In this document: positions 45,904-57,262 of the stretch, piece by piece | How the letters are laid out: every line of letters starts with the position of its first letter | How positions within the stretch are numbered: position 1 is the first letter of the stretch | Assembly (NCBI GenBank): GCA_030674185.1 | Contig: CM060312.1 | Coordinates: 35,505,862 to 35,569,861, forward strand | Length of the DNA: 64,000 nucleotides | Source of the DNA: Monoplex corrugatus | Taxonomy: Eukaryota; Mollusca; Gastropoda; Littorinimorpha; Ranellidae | Direction: 5' to 3' | Position numbers and translations under genes: made by a program | The notes under the pieces: model-generated | What the model was told of the DNA's origin: nothing | Seen by the model: the letters and a program-made list of their open reading frames with translations, nothing else | Databases searched by the model: none

Positions 45904-46051
45904 AACAAGCTACAGGACAGAAGGCCTCAACATCAGACCTGACCTCCCAATCTGAAACACAGACTTCAAATACTGCCACCCCGGTGACGGTGGGAGAAAA
46001 GCGACCTCATCCTGCATCATCTGATGGGCCCACCCCAGGAAAAAGACTGAG
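45904..46051 (+). CDS. TAF3: TAF3 exon 3: linker with basic GKRLR end
   Basis: Encodes residues 139-187 plus two bases. The acceptor is TTTTTAG at 45897-45903. It translates as EQATGQKASTSD, then EKRPHPASSDGPTPGKRLR, parallel to the human acidic/basic linker ending MKRPR. The chosen donor GTTGGT at 46052 is weak, but it leaves two bases that complete an Arg codon with the first base of exon 4 and keeps the frame. An alternative read-through reaches a stop at about 46268. Confidence 0.8.
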
Positions 46052-46384
46052 GTTGGTGCCAGAGTCATCTTCAAGTACAGTTTATAGACCTCGCTGCAGA
46101 TTACATGGTACAAATACAGCAGAAAAATGCACAACAGAATCTGAGATGTGCAGACTTGGTTTGTCATCTGAAGTTTACTTCATACTGTATAATCGTTCTA
46201 ATGTTAATTCCAGAATTCACCTGCTGACACATCTGTACTGTACTACTAACACATCTGTACTGTACTAGACAGATTGAGATCATGCCAGTCCTTGCAGATC
46301 ACTCAGAGAAAAGAACTCTATGGCTTTCATTTGTTTTATTATCATTGTTTTTCTGTTTGTTTTTATTTGATTGTTTATCCTATT

Positions 46385-46605
46385 TAGGATGTTCTTTGGA
46401 CACAGACATTGGACACAGTCTGATACAAAGGCTCATATGTCAGCTGTGTGATCCTAGTCTTCCCATTGAGCCCTTAACTCATGTAGGAGCCAGTAGGAGT
46501 TGAAAATTCCCACAAGAATTTTTGATGGGACTGATGGGGATTCAAACCCACAACCTTCCAGTTGCTCTAACCTCTACACCAAAGTGACTGGTTGAACAAA
46601 TAATT
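46385..46605 (-). mobile_element. SINE family 1, head and body (minus), in TAF3 intron 3
   Basis: Minus-strand head CACTTTGGTGTAGAGGTTAG and B box GTGGGTTTGAATCCCCATCA are followed by GGCTCCTACATGAG and GGGCTCAATGGGAAGACTAG. One C-to-T change damages the B box. The end is approximate. Confidence 0.82.
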
Positions 46606-47099
46606 GTTTCTGGCCGATGCAGAAGGAAATGATCTTGGGTGATAGGCCTAGACTTTTCAACATTTTATACACTGACCGTGTTGATCATTGAATAAAGCCA
46701 TTCATGTTTGCTGGCTACTGCACTGAGCAACATGTCTGCTATGCCAACAATGCTACATGAATCTCATAGTCACTTTTATGAGTTTCTTCCAGAAGATAAT
46801 TGTTTATATCAATGCTTGACTGTTCTTCTTTCTAAGCTCCCTTTGTCATCATTTATTGTAGCCTTTGATTTCATCAAAACTCGGTAGGTTGCATAGCGGC
46901 CATCGTGTAACAAGGTCAAACATCACCACACAGTGTTTCATTCAGTGTTTGCCCCTCCTTTCTTTGTGAATGAAAGTGGCACCAGTATTCTAAATTAGTA
47001 CCAGCATTTCATTGGACCATTCTGGGGTTTTCCTACCAAGTTGGTGGCTTCTTTGACTGACAGAACATGGTCAGTGTGTAATGGGAAAGTACTGCTGTG
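46606..47099. other. TAF3 intron 3 stretch
   Basis: No gene or classified repeat recognised. Confidence 0.45.
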
Positions 47100-48265
47100 T
47101 GCTCCTGCTTCCTCCAGCTGTGAAATCTAGTGGCGCTGTCAGTTTTCTACTGTTGTAAAGACGAGAGTTACACATGATTCTGACAAGGATCTTACCCATA
47201 ATGCAGAGGGGATATCCCATGATGTTTGTCGCATACGGTCTTATCACCCTTCCTCTTGTACATGTGGACGGTCATACTGTCTTTAAAATTCTTAAGGAAT
47301 CAATTTCATCTGCCATACAGACTAGCACAGGGTTGTAGGGTCCTCAGCTGCTTGAGGAGCCTTTCGTTCTCATTTCTGTACATATCTGCAGAAATACCAT
47401 CAGCTCCTCGTACCTTCCCTTGCCTGATTTGCTTCAGGGTTTTTGGTATTCTTGGCACTTGGGGGTGAGTCTACCAGGGATTTCTTTACTGGTGTTGGGG
47501 CAGTGCTGCAATGGCATTTTTGGATACTGATGAGTCTTTGTTCAACAGTATGTTAAAATGCTCAGCCAAGGGTGATACATTGTTTTGTTTTTATGTCAAC
47601 AAAATGGAGTGAGTGATTAGAGGTACAGACTGGAAAACAGCTGGAAATCTGATCTGCACACTGCACAAATATCACTTTCATCTCCCACCATTGATTCTTC
47701 ACCTGCTGCGGTGCTTGTTGGATAAGCTGCTTTGTTATTTGATATTTTTGCTTTCTCTTCTCACAGGTTTTGTCGCTGAAGTGTACCATGTAAGTAGCGT
47801 GGAGTTTCTCACTGAGCTTCCTGATTTTACCATGTTCATCAAACCAGTTCTTATGTTGACAAAACCCAGGGTATCAGTCAGTTCTTTTGTTTACAGTTTA
47901 CAAAACCCAGAGTATCAGTTGCAGCACTGTAGATAGCTTCTTTGAATGATTTCCATTCTGCCTCTTCATTCCCTCCCTAAAACTTTTTGTCAGGTACATT
48001 TTCCCTGAAGTTCTCTTGAAGGGTGATGTCACTGTTTCGCAGATGGGTGATAGTCGGCTTTTGCAGAGTTTTGTCCCTGACTATTGGTTTTTCAAGCTAG
48101 CAGGATATTTATCTTGCTGCGTACTAATTTGATGCTCAGACCAGTGGATCAGCTGCTCTCATGCAGCTTGTCGCTTGATGGCATAATCCATCTTGTGCCA
48201 CTGTTTAAAGCGTGAATGCATCCACGTGTTCTTGAACTTGTCCTTCTGCTGGAAGAGAGTGTTGA
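47100..48265 (-). mobile_element. Decayed LINE (family D2) in TAF3 intron 3
   Basis: Minus-strand fragments in order: endonuclease end NTLFQQKDKFKNTWMHSRF with KQWHKMDYAI (about 48260-48180), linker QQVKNQWWEMK (about 47690), LAEHFNILLNK (about 47570), then ADGISADMY-like (about 47400), VHMYKRKGDKTVCDKHHG (about 47260) and MGKILVRIMCNSRL (about 47190). These match the endonuclease tail, linker and first RT motifs of common LINEs. Each fragment is in a different frame, so the copy is old. The catalytic RT box is not seen; the 3' limit is approximate. Confidence 0.75.
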
Positions 48266-48588
48266 TGAACCCATGCTAAATACACAGTGACATCATCAGT
48301 CATTTTATTACGTTTTCAGTATGTGGCATCCAAGGACATTTGACCAAGTGAAGTTTCTAAGAATGATGAGCTTGTCTTTGTGATTGATTGTGGCAATGAG
48401 ATGATTGAGCTTTTCATCAGAGGCTTCTTTGATATCATCAAGATTTGTTATCATTGGGGCAAAAGCAGTCTTTTTGTGAACCAAAGACTCCAGGTCATGA
48501 AGTCATCATTGATACCACAGGACAAGAGTATATGAGCAGCCAAAAGCAACTTTTAGAAATTGGAAAACTACTAGACGACTGCCTTTCA

Positions 48589-48690
48589 TCATCATCATGT
48601 ACCATGCTGCATGGTGTTGGCGATCATGACCCTCCATATGAATCTTTTGTTGCTGCAAGTATCTGTTTGCAGCAGTTTGACAATAGGGGT
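48589..48690 (-). mobile_element. LINE family A, 3' tip only
   Basis: CATCATCATGTACCATGCTG followed by CATGGTGTTGGCGATCATGA parallels the 3' end of the copies at 33131 and 1796 (minus), including the (GAT)n tail. Similarity fades before 48700. Confidence 0.65.
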
Positions 48691-49025
48691 CACTTGTGCA
48701 GCACGATATCCCCTACTGAACGAAGGTGCTACAGTGGAGCCTCTGCTTACATTTGATATCCAACATCAAAGAGATAAAACTATCCCAAATCATTTCAACC
48801 AATCAGACCACTCAATCAACGACATCCGGGTGAAAGGTCTGTGGCTTCTATACAATAGCAGCATAGACAGGAAAGACAGAAAATCCCATCTCATAGATAA
48901 ACTTGGAACACGCAAGCCATATGGTCTTGGTGACAAACCGTAATGAATTCCTCAACAGAAATCAGTTAATGCCACTTCATGTACTTTTATCTGGACATGG
49001 CTCTTTGTTCACATACTTTTATCTT
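48691..49025. other. TAF3 intron 3 stretch
   Basis: Short frames only; nothing recognised. Confidence 0.4.
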
Positions 49026-49052
49026 GTGTGTGTGTGTGTGTGTGTGTGTGTG

Positions 49053-49101
<49 letters not shown>
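49026..49101. repeat. (GT)n/(GCGT)n microsatellite
   Basis: GT repeats switch to uninterrupted GCGT repeats. CpG-rich and Z-DNA-prone in pattern. Confidence 0.95.
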
Positions 49102-49102
<1 letters not shown>

Positions 49103-49724
49103 CTTGTCCTTCACACATAGTTTATGTTTATACTGCTTGAATAAATTTATGCATAGAATCTTCTTTTAATGTGCCCTTGAGTCCAGGCATATCTTACTTT
49201 GATGATGATTTATGATTCTTTCTTTCCCCCTTTCCATATCTTATCCTGCTGAAATTCCTGAAGTAGACCATGTCACCAGTTTCCCATCTCAGTGAGGTCT
49301 TGGCTTTGTAGCTGTATATATACCCCCCCCCCCCCCCCACTTTTTAATGTTTTTTTTATCTGTTTTAATCTGTTCTAATTCTCATTTCACAAGACAGGCC
49401 TAGCCACATCTGACTAAGGGTTTTTTTCTCTGGGTACTCCAGGTTTCCCTTCAGCCCCTTGGCTATTGGTTTAGGATGTTTTTCTTCCAATTTCAAGGTC
49501 AGACTGGATTCGTTGCACTAGGCATGATCCATTTACATCAGCCTTACTTCATAGTTATAGCCCTGGACCCCATTCAGGACAAAACAATACTAATATGGCA
49601 TGACCACTTTTCAAATTGCAGAATTCATCTCACTTCCCCTCTGACATCATATTTGCCTCCCCTCTCCCCACTTCGTATCATTACTCTTAAACACATCACG
49701 ATTTCATTCAGTCATCTTCTCCCT
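49102..49724. other. TAF3 intron 3 stretch with poly-C run
   Basis: Includes a run of 18 C at about 49322-49339. No gene recognised. Confidence 0.5.
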
Positions 49725-49889
49725 CTGGACGAAGCAGCAGGGAAGGTTCAGCCGTTTTCTCCTAATGTTGTATTTGGTGTGTGTTTGTGATCTTACATTC
49801 ACGCTCAACAAAGGTCAGTTGGCCGAAAATTTGCACCTATCTAGTCTTGTATTAAATACGCGTTCTGATTCTGTTTTTCTGGTTCCTCT
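49725..49889 (+). repeat. Repeat F, diverged solo copy
   Basis: CTGGACGAAGCAGCAGGGAA, TTGGTGTGTGTTTGTGATCT, AACAAAGGTCAGTTGGCCGA and AAATTTGCACC follow the order of 18957-19145. It ends CTGGTTCCTCTT at the start of the CR1-like LINE. Confidence 0.82.
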
Positions 49890-51153
49890 TACATTTACTC
49901 TCAACCTGAATACCTGACCTGTGGTGTTCCACAAGGATCTGTCCTTGGCCCTGTTCTTTTCACTCTTTATACCTCCCCCCTGTCCACCATTATCAACTCC
50001 CACTCTATAAAACACCACTTCTATGCTGATGACACCCAACTTCAAGACAGTGACTCACCTGATAATATACAGCGCCTGTTGACTCGCACCACTGAGTGTT
50101 ACTCGGACATTAAGAACTGGATGTCGTTCAACAAACTTCAGCTTAATGACGACAAGACAGAAGCTATCCTCATTGGCACCCGTCAGAAACTTTCTCAGCT
50201 GCCTCCTCTTTCTCTCCCATTATGTAACACATCAGTCCCAATTTCTGATTCAGCTAAAAAACCTTGTGTCTGCATTGACTCTATACCCTCTCCATGAACA
50301 ACTTTGTTTCTCAAACTGCCAGATCTTGCTACTATCATCTCCATCGTATAAGGCTGATCAGGAAGTATCTCTTTGTCGAAACAACTGCAAAACTCGTTCT
50401 CTCCTTCATAATGTCTCGCATTGACTATTGCAATTCACTCCTGTCTGGTCTTCCTGCCTCCACCATTCACATCCTACAGCGCATTCAAAACAATGCTGTA
50501 CGCCTTGTACTCAAAAAGAAAAAAGCTGACCACATATCTCCTCTCCTGGCACAACTTCACTGGCTTCCTGTATCAAAGCGCATACAGTACAAACTAGACA
50601 CCATGTGCTACAAAAGCCTCAATAACGCAGCCCCCGATTACCTGTCAAGCCTACTTGAGATCTATGTTCCCTCACGTACCCTCCGCTCTGCCTCCGATCC
50701 TCTGACTTTTCGCTTTCCACGCACTAAGCTCAATACCTATGGTCCACGAGCCTTCTCTGTTTCTGGTCGACTCTCCTGGAACAAACTTCCTCTCTCAGTC
50801 CGTCAGCAACCTACTTTTGCCTCCTTCAAGTCCGCTCTCAAAACTCACCTTTTCTCCTCTGCATAAAATCCTAACCTCACTCAACCCCCCTCTGCAGCCT
50901 GTCTCCGCTCGGAGGGGAATCACTTTGTTTTAATATGTAATTGCATATGATATGCTCTCTATAATTTTCCATTGCTTTTATTCTTGCTTTTATTGCTTTT
51001 ATTCTTTCTCCCATTTATAGCCATACGTGTGTGTGTGTGTGTGCGTGCGTGCGTGCGTGTGTGTCTGTTTCAGCGCTTAGATTTGATTTTGTCGAGATTT
51101 TTTTTTTTTTGCACTATATAAATATTGTAATTATTATTATTATTATTATTATT
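49890..51153 (+). mobile_element. CR1-like LINE (family E), 5'-truncated
   Basis: Begins inside the RT domain and ends with a 3' UTR and (ATT)n tail at 51130-51153. The 3' UTR contains ATTTTCCATTGCTTTTATTC, a GT/GCGT microsatellite (51027-51063) and CAGCGCTTAGATTTGATTTT. A second, shorter copy lies at 31978-32206 (minus). It differs from families A-D in its C-terminal region, which resembles CR1/Rex-type LINEs. Confidence 0.9.
49900..50866 (+). pseudogene. CR1-like reverse transcriptase, C-terminal part, frameshifted
   Basis: First frame: LTCGVPQGSVLGPVLFTLYT, then the catalytic FYADDTQLQ near 50018 and WMSFNKLQLNDDKTEAILIG near 50118. The frame breaks between about 50250 and 50300. The second frame (50294-50866) carries SRIDYCNSLLSGLP, IQRIQNNAVRLVL-like, LHWLPVSKRIQYKL and NTYGPRAFSVSG, ending SFKSALKTHLFSSA. 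RT palm fingers before GVPQGS are absent. The YADD box is intact, but the protein is truncated and split. Confidence 0.9.
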
Positions 51154-51720
51154 GTTTAAGTTTCTTTTCATGTGTCTGGCAGGGATTTACTGGGGAGGAT
51201 ACGATGGTGGTTTCCCATTGCTTTCATCATTTTTTTTGTATGGACTCACCGCTAACCTTTGTCATTCCTATGACTACCTTCAAGGCAGTGAGGATGATTT
51301 TCTGTTTGGATTCACTCCCTTAGCCTTGGTCTGTCCCAAGACAACCACAAGGAAGTGGTGATTTTCTGTCAGGGTTACTCCCTTGGCCTTGGTCTTTCCT
51401 GAGACGCCGACAAGGCAGTGGTGCTATTTATGCATAGTTTGGAGTCTGGTTCGTGGGCACCAGGGTATGTCCACATGCCGGTGGGCCTGCGTGCTGCACA
51501 TCTGGGGGCCAGACCTCCTCCGAATCCCTCAAGAATTAGCCAGTTTGTAAGGTGATCAGTTTATGTGTGTCGTCACGGGGATGCACAACGTAGAGCTTGC
51601 GGATGGAGAGGCTTTGTACTGACAGAGAGACTTAATGCACTGTGCTCTCCTTTTCGCAGAGCTGCAAGCAGCAGTGCTAGTCTTTGTGATGTAAAAGATG
51701 TGGTCTGTCATGACATGTTG
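51154..51720 (+). repeat. Interspersed repeat C, copy 2
   Basis: Matches 4660-5240 in order and orientation. CTCCCTTAGCCTTGGTCTG and CTCCCTTGGCCTTGGTCTTT are an extra internal duplication in this copy. It starts directly at the (ATT)n tail of the CR1-like LINE. Confidence 0.8.
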
Positions 51721-51894
51721 GAGTGCCCCTTGCACTTTCACAGGGTTATGGGCAACCTCCATATCCAAAGGGTGTGCATGTCAAGCGTTTTTTGTTTCCA
51801 TAAGCCTCTGAACACTAACACGAATTACAGGCTTGTAGCATGCATATTTGATGTTCTGCATGTATATACAAATAAAGAGGATTTAGACAGTAAT

Positions 51895-52030
51895 AGCTAT
51901 GCATACATGTTGATCTGGGAGATCAGAAAAATCTCCACCCTTTACTCGCTTGGTGAGAGGTACTCAGATGGGAGTTAGCCAGCAGGATCTAACCTAGAGC
52001 TGCCAAGTAGAAGTGCGATATCTTCACATT
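51895..52030 (-). repeat. SINE family 2, fragment
   Basis: GATCTGGGAGATCAGAAAAA followed by TCTCCACCCTTTACTCGC matches 6637-6680. The tRNA-like part is too decayed to define. Confidence 0.6.
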
Positions 52031-52403
52031 AGACTATTGTGTCCACTCTTATCTATTAGATTATTGCATCCACTGAGCCTGTTTCTTGAACTGAGACTAC
52101 TTTGTCACTGCTGTTTAAGTCCTCATGAGAGTGGCCTGAAACTCACATAAGTAGATTTTCATATAGCAAGACTGAAAATAATACTAAGTATGCAACTGAA
52201 TGAGCAATAGTATTTGCTTTAGTGCTGAACAGGTTAAAACCCTTTGAATTTGCCATGGTAATCCTTTCTCTCCATTAATCTCAAAGGGTTTGTGAATGAA
52301 AGGGTCAAGTTTGTTGTGAAATCTCATGCTTTCAGTCTGTCATAAATGCTTGGAAATCTTTTTTGTTTTCAGTCTGTCATACTAATTGTGCTTGTTGATG
52401 CAG
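52031..52403. other. End of TAF3 intron 3
   Basis: AT-rich; the acceptor GTTGATGCAG ends at 52403. A TTTTCAGTCTGTCAT phrase occurs twice near 52328 and 52366. Confidence 0.5.
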
Positions 52404-54165
52404 AGTGGCAGTATCCAGCCTTCCTGAAGAAGAGTCACAGTATGAGATGTCCAGTGTCATAATGGCTGCTGACGGTACCATAATTGGTCTTAATGGCAGA
52501 GGCAAAAAGGCAGAACCTTGCCTACCACCTCCTCCCATTCGACATTCTGCTGTCGTGCCAGATGCCACTGCAGGTCCAAACAGAGGAGCAGAGGGTTCGG
52601 ACTCCAATAAAGAGAATACGGCCATTGAGACCCTGTCAGCAGAACCTGTGCGTATCAGTCTGACAACAGGAAAAGAAGGTTCTACAGTCATCATGGAAAG
52701 TGGTAGTAGCAAAAGCAAGTCAAGTTCAGTCAAAGTGAAAAATAAGAAAAAAGACAAAAGTGTAGGGAAAGAAAAGAAACCAAAGAAGAAAGACATTGTA
52801 GAGTCAAAGGCAAAAGCTGTGGTGGGAGAGAAACGGCGAGCTCCTGTTTCTGTGGATCCAGGAGCTCCTGGTCCACCAAAGAAACCTAAGCTGAAGGAAG
52901 GGAAGGTAAAGGAGAAAAGTAAAAGCAAAAGTTCCAAATCAGAAGGAATCAAAAAGAAAACTGATTCCAAGAAAAAAACAGTTCCTTCCTTGACAAATGC
53001 CCCAGTTAGTTCTGTGACAGAGAGTGCATCAGACAGCCGCCTGAAAGATTTGCTGTTATCTAAAGAAATGTATAATGTTGGTGGTCACTCAGAACCAGTT
53101 CCTTCAACATCTGCAGTGTCACCCAGAATTGATGTGATCTCACCTCCTTCACCAGAGTCTGATATATTATTGAAGCAAGCTTTCCCCCCTACAGACATTT
53201 TTGATAGCGGGTCTGGTGAAACCTCTCCACAGAGATTGATTATTGCAGAAGCTGAAGGGAGGGCTCAAGAGAAAGAAGAAGAAAAGCGAATCCGTTTGAA
53301 GGACATTGACGACACCATCTCCGCTGTGATAAGAGACTCGGTTGCAAACTGTGATAAAGAGGCTGAAGGTCAAACAGACCCCATCAGCAAAACTGTTCCT
53401 TTATGCAGTACATCGAACAGTTCTCCCAAGAAGAGAGGAAGGCCCAAGAAAGTGAAAGGTAAAGACAAAATTAAAAGCAATGAGTTCATTCATGAAGACA
53501 TTATCAAAAAAGAAAAGGAAGATGAGATGGGTGCCAGGAATATAGAGTCAATCAATGACACAATTAATGCTGTCATTAGACAGGGATCAGAAGAACCCAA
53601 GCAGTCTCCCCTCAGTTCTCCCAAGCCTGTGAAACTCAAAGCCAGTAGTGCCACCCCAGTGCCCGATCTCAAGCAACAAATACCGAAAAAAGAAAGAAAG
53701 AAGAAGAAAGTGGAAAAGGACAAGGATAAAGCTCCAGCTGTGAAAAAGAAACTGAAAGCCAAGATTCAGAACAAAAACGACAAAGGTGGTGAGTGTTCTG
53801 CATCACAATCATTGCCACCTCCAGTGGAACTCAAACCGTTTATTTCTGACAAGTTTAGCACAGATGAAATGAAAGTATTCGAATTTGGTGACACTGACAG
53901 TCCCCCAGCTCTTCCTGAACGCAGACCTTCTCAAGCAGAGAAGGAACCTTCACCCACCCCTGTTCCAGCCACCCCTCCTTCCACGCAGAGCAGTTTCTCT
54001 CCTGTTGACTTGAAGTCTGTTATCAAATCACCAACACCAGAAGCTGTAGCAGCTGCTGCCGCTTCTTCTGCTTCCCCATCTTCTGCTACAAGTGTGGATC
54101 ACCTGGTACAACCCTTGAAAATTGGGATTCAAAAAGACAAGGAAAAGCACAAAGAGAAGTCACGG
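52404..54165 (+). CDS. TAF3: TAF3 exon 4: large basic, disordered region
   Basis: A 1762 nt exon for residues 188-775 of the predicted protein. The acceptor is at 52402-52403, the donor GTGAGT at 54166 and the exon ends in phase 0. Lys-rich tracts begin near residue 300. Two related motifs, IDDTISAVIRDS (about residues 489-500) and INDTINAVIRQG (about 571-582), recall the EASIDAVIARA and DASIDEVVRKA repeats of human TAF3. KKRGRPKK at about 530-537 is an AT-hook-like motif. A later MKVFEFGDTDSP parallels a human KEFEDVD segment, and a poly-Ala/Ser stretch follows near 744-760. Low complexity fits a disordered linker between histone fold and PHD finger. Confidence 0.93.
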
Positions 54166-54589
54166 GTGAGTATGCTGATTTTGATTTTCAAATTTTATTT
54201 TTTGGCTGGTTCTGATATTGCTTGAAAGACTACGTGGATTCTATTATATCAATCTTTGAAAAGAATAAAAGTGTTTACTTGCTGTACATGGTGACAGTTT
54301 ATTTCATTGATTGTGCTTTTTGATATTTATGCCATGAAATGTTAAGCAGTTCTAGGGCAGCTGAATAAAATGTTGTGAAATGTAGCCTTTCTTGGCATTG
54401 AAAATTTTGAGACAGTAGTGTTGAAAAGTGTTTTTGCAGTTGCGTAGCTGAAAATATGAACGCTAGAACCATGTTGGAACATGATTGAAATTTTCTGCCA
54501 TTCAGCAGAATTTGGCCATACAAAATGGGTTTTCTGTTAGGAAAAAAGACTTCAAATACTTTCATCTCAGTCATCTCCTACTCAGACTC
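54166..54589. other. TAF3 intron 4, first part
   Basis: Nothing recognised apart from the splice donor. Confidence 0.5.
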
Positions 54590-54850
54590 TTTTCTCTGTT
54601 TTGATGTGGGTTCGCTGGGAAGATTCGAATTACACAGTCAAGTTTCATCCACTCCATGGATGTGTCATTGAGAGTGTTGTTCGAATCATTAACTTGCTCA
54701 AATGACCAACACCACAGGTGCCTGTATTTCAGACCTGGTTTACATCAGGATATATTATGAAAGGAAGCATAGAGCACAGCTCTGTCACATATTCTCATTC
54801 AGAATTGGAACTCTGTTGTGTCATCATTATCATTGCACTTATCATTGATC
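54590..54850 (+). mobile_element. SINE family 1, 3' half, diverged (plus)
   Basis: AAGTTTCATCCACTCCATGG, GTGTCATTGAGAGTGTTG, CATCAGGATATATTATGA and AATTGGAACTCTGTTGTGTC plus an ATC/ATT tail follow the order of the 23535 copy. The tRNA-like head is missing. Confidence 0.78.
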
Positions 54851-57262
54851 ACTATAGCATTAAAAAAAAAACCCAGACACTATGCCAATAAAGTGGCAGA
54901 TGATATAGGGGGAAAAAATGAAAAGAAAGAAATCAATGACATTGCACCTTCAAAGCAGTTTTTTTGTAATTTAGAAAGAAATGACTGGCATTGCACACTT
55001 ACTCAATTGGTCCTGACAGTTTTCTCCCCTACTTTTCCCCACATCATGAGCATTTATATGGATTAGTAATAAAATCACAAAAAAATCATTTAGTTACAGA
55101 GAGGTAATTAAATTTTGAGAATTGATCAACACCTTGAACTAGTTTGTGACAATGTATGAAACTTTATGATGAAAACTGGATGTTCTGGCTTAGGCTAAAA
55201 ATATCCATATTTTCTGTTTCATAATAAAGCACACTTTTTTTTTTACTGAAGCCAAAATGTGACACTAAGCAGGGACAGACCTTATTGGATAGTGTGCACA
55301 CAAAAGACATGATATTATGCATATATATTCATAACAATTCCAGATAATCAAACACACTAAAGGAACAAGTCACAGTGTGTTTGTGTGAAAATAATAATGA
55401 GAAATGATAGTGTCACAATATATGAATCTGTATTGTACTACTGTCATTTTGTCATTATCATTGGGCTATCATTGTGGCTGTTATTATTATCATTATTAGG
55501 CCTAGGTTTATAGGGTTTTTAGTCAATAATGATGTCATGTATGTTGTTTTAATTTTATTTTCATTCATTTATTATTTATCCTGCGCAAATGATGGTAGAT
55601 GATAAAGGAAAGCAAAGCGGACATCCCTAGCGTGAAAACCTGAATTTGACTGCTGTTGGAAGATGTTGTATCTTCAACTCATGGGGGCATTACTTTCTGG
55701 GGGCGTGTGCAACCTAGTTGCTCCAGCGAAAAGCAGCAAAGCATGAAAAAAATAGAAGTCCTGATGCTAGTCATGGAGCATAACATTGATAGAAACTTCT
55801 TCTGTCATGTGCATGGTGCTTTGGATTTGTTTTCCTCTCTGATTTGCGCCACAACCAGGATCTTAGTGTTTGCAACATTCCCAGTCGCTTGAATCAGCGA
55901 CAATGACGGGTGGTATACAGAATTGGCCGATTGATCACTCCCCTCACCAGAAAAATCTTCACTGTATTTTCAACTGTCTGTTGAATGTCTAAATCTGCAG
56001 TCTGAAGCATTTTCAGTATTTCAGCAGTAGTAAAAAGCTTCTGTCGTCGACTTGTTTATGAGTAGCTACTCCAAACAGATTTTGAGATTTACCTATAGAT
56101 TTGTGAAACTATTACCAATAAACAGATCTTTTTATTGTGATTCTAATGATACCAACAGCATTTCTGTATCTCAATTAGGAAAAAAGTTGCGAATTTTTAA
56201 AGATTTAATTTTCACGCGCATTTCTGCGCCAAAGCGCAAATCAACAAAATTGTCATTTTCAGCAGGCTATACAAAGTGAACTGATGTGTATTTTCTGATC
56301 AGTTTTGCATTTTTCTTGACATTCCTGATGCATAGATGATGTTTGATTTTTTTCAGGTAGTTCTTACACAGGGAAAGTGATAAAATTTGCTATCAAAAAC
56401 CAGAAATATCAGGGTTTTTGCCAATGCCCAACTGATACAAAGTATAACACGAAAGCATGCCGGAGACACATTTTCATAACTTTGCTTTCCATTGAGCTAG
56501 AAAAATGCTTTTGGTATCACTCGATTCAGCAAAAAAAGACACACTCAACCAGCACACTTTCAAAACTGTAAAAATGAAAAAAATACACATTTATTTGACA
56601 TTGATTAATAATTTTCTTAATACTCACAAATCGCAAAACTCAGTCACCCATCTGGATAGTGTTTTGACTTTAAGTGCCAGTCAATGCCTAAAGCAGCAGA
56701 TGATCAATATCACAATTACATGTAGCATGGCTGTCATTGTTCCTGTCCAGAGATCATCCATGTAATGAATGTGTGTGGACTAAAAAGCCCCAAAATTTCC
56801 ATTAACGGTACACAGGATTCATCACAACATGGCAAGGTGAAGCTGTTGTAGCCACTGCACTTTAGATGGATAAACCACAGTCTCAGGTGGACTTGCTGTA
56901 GCTTCAACTAAGTAACATTTTTGTTTTGTACTCTTGAATTCACTGAAACAGAATAAATGTGAGCAGACTAGACAACAGTTCTGGCCACTGTGCTCTGAAG
57001 TAATAACTAGTCTGAGTCTTAACTGACAAAGTGTGATATACGGTAACTAGCTGAGATCTGTCACTTGCAATTAACAGGTCAGAATCCCAGGAATCAACAA
57101 GTGATACTTGGTGCATTTGCAATAACATGGATGGTTGCACATATGTCAGCCATACCGCTTGCTTTGTGGCAGTTTGCTTACTTGCAGTAGGCGGATGACA
57201 CTTTTGTGTATGCAGCGGTGATTTCCTCCACATCATCTGTTCGCCAGATTTGACCATCATTG
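54851..57262. other. TAF3 intron 4, middle part
   Basis: No supported exon. Frames at 55656-55892 and 56052-56279 show no known motif. Possible decayed transposon material near 55620-56050, not identified. Confidence 0.35.

Noticed and set aside
52377..52970. 197-codon minus-strand frame rich in Phe/Leu
   Set aside because: Reverse complement of the Lys-rich TAF3 exon 4, which produces Phe/Leu codons.
55656..55892. 78-codon plus-strand frame and antisense fragments nearby
   Set aside because: Some transposon-like feel, but no motif could be named and frames conflict.
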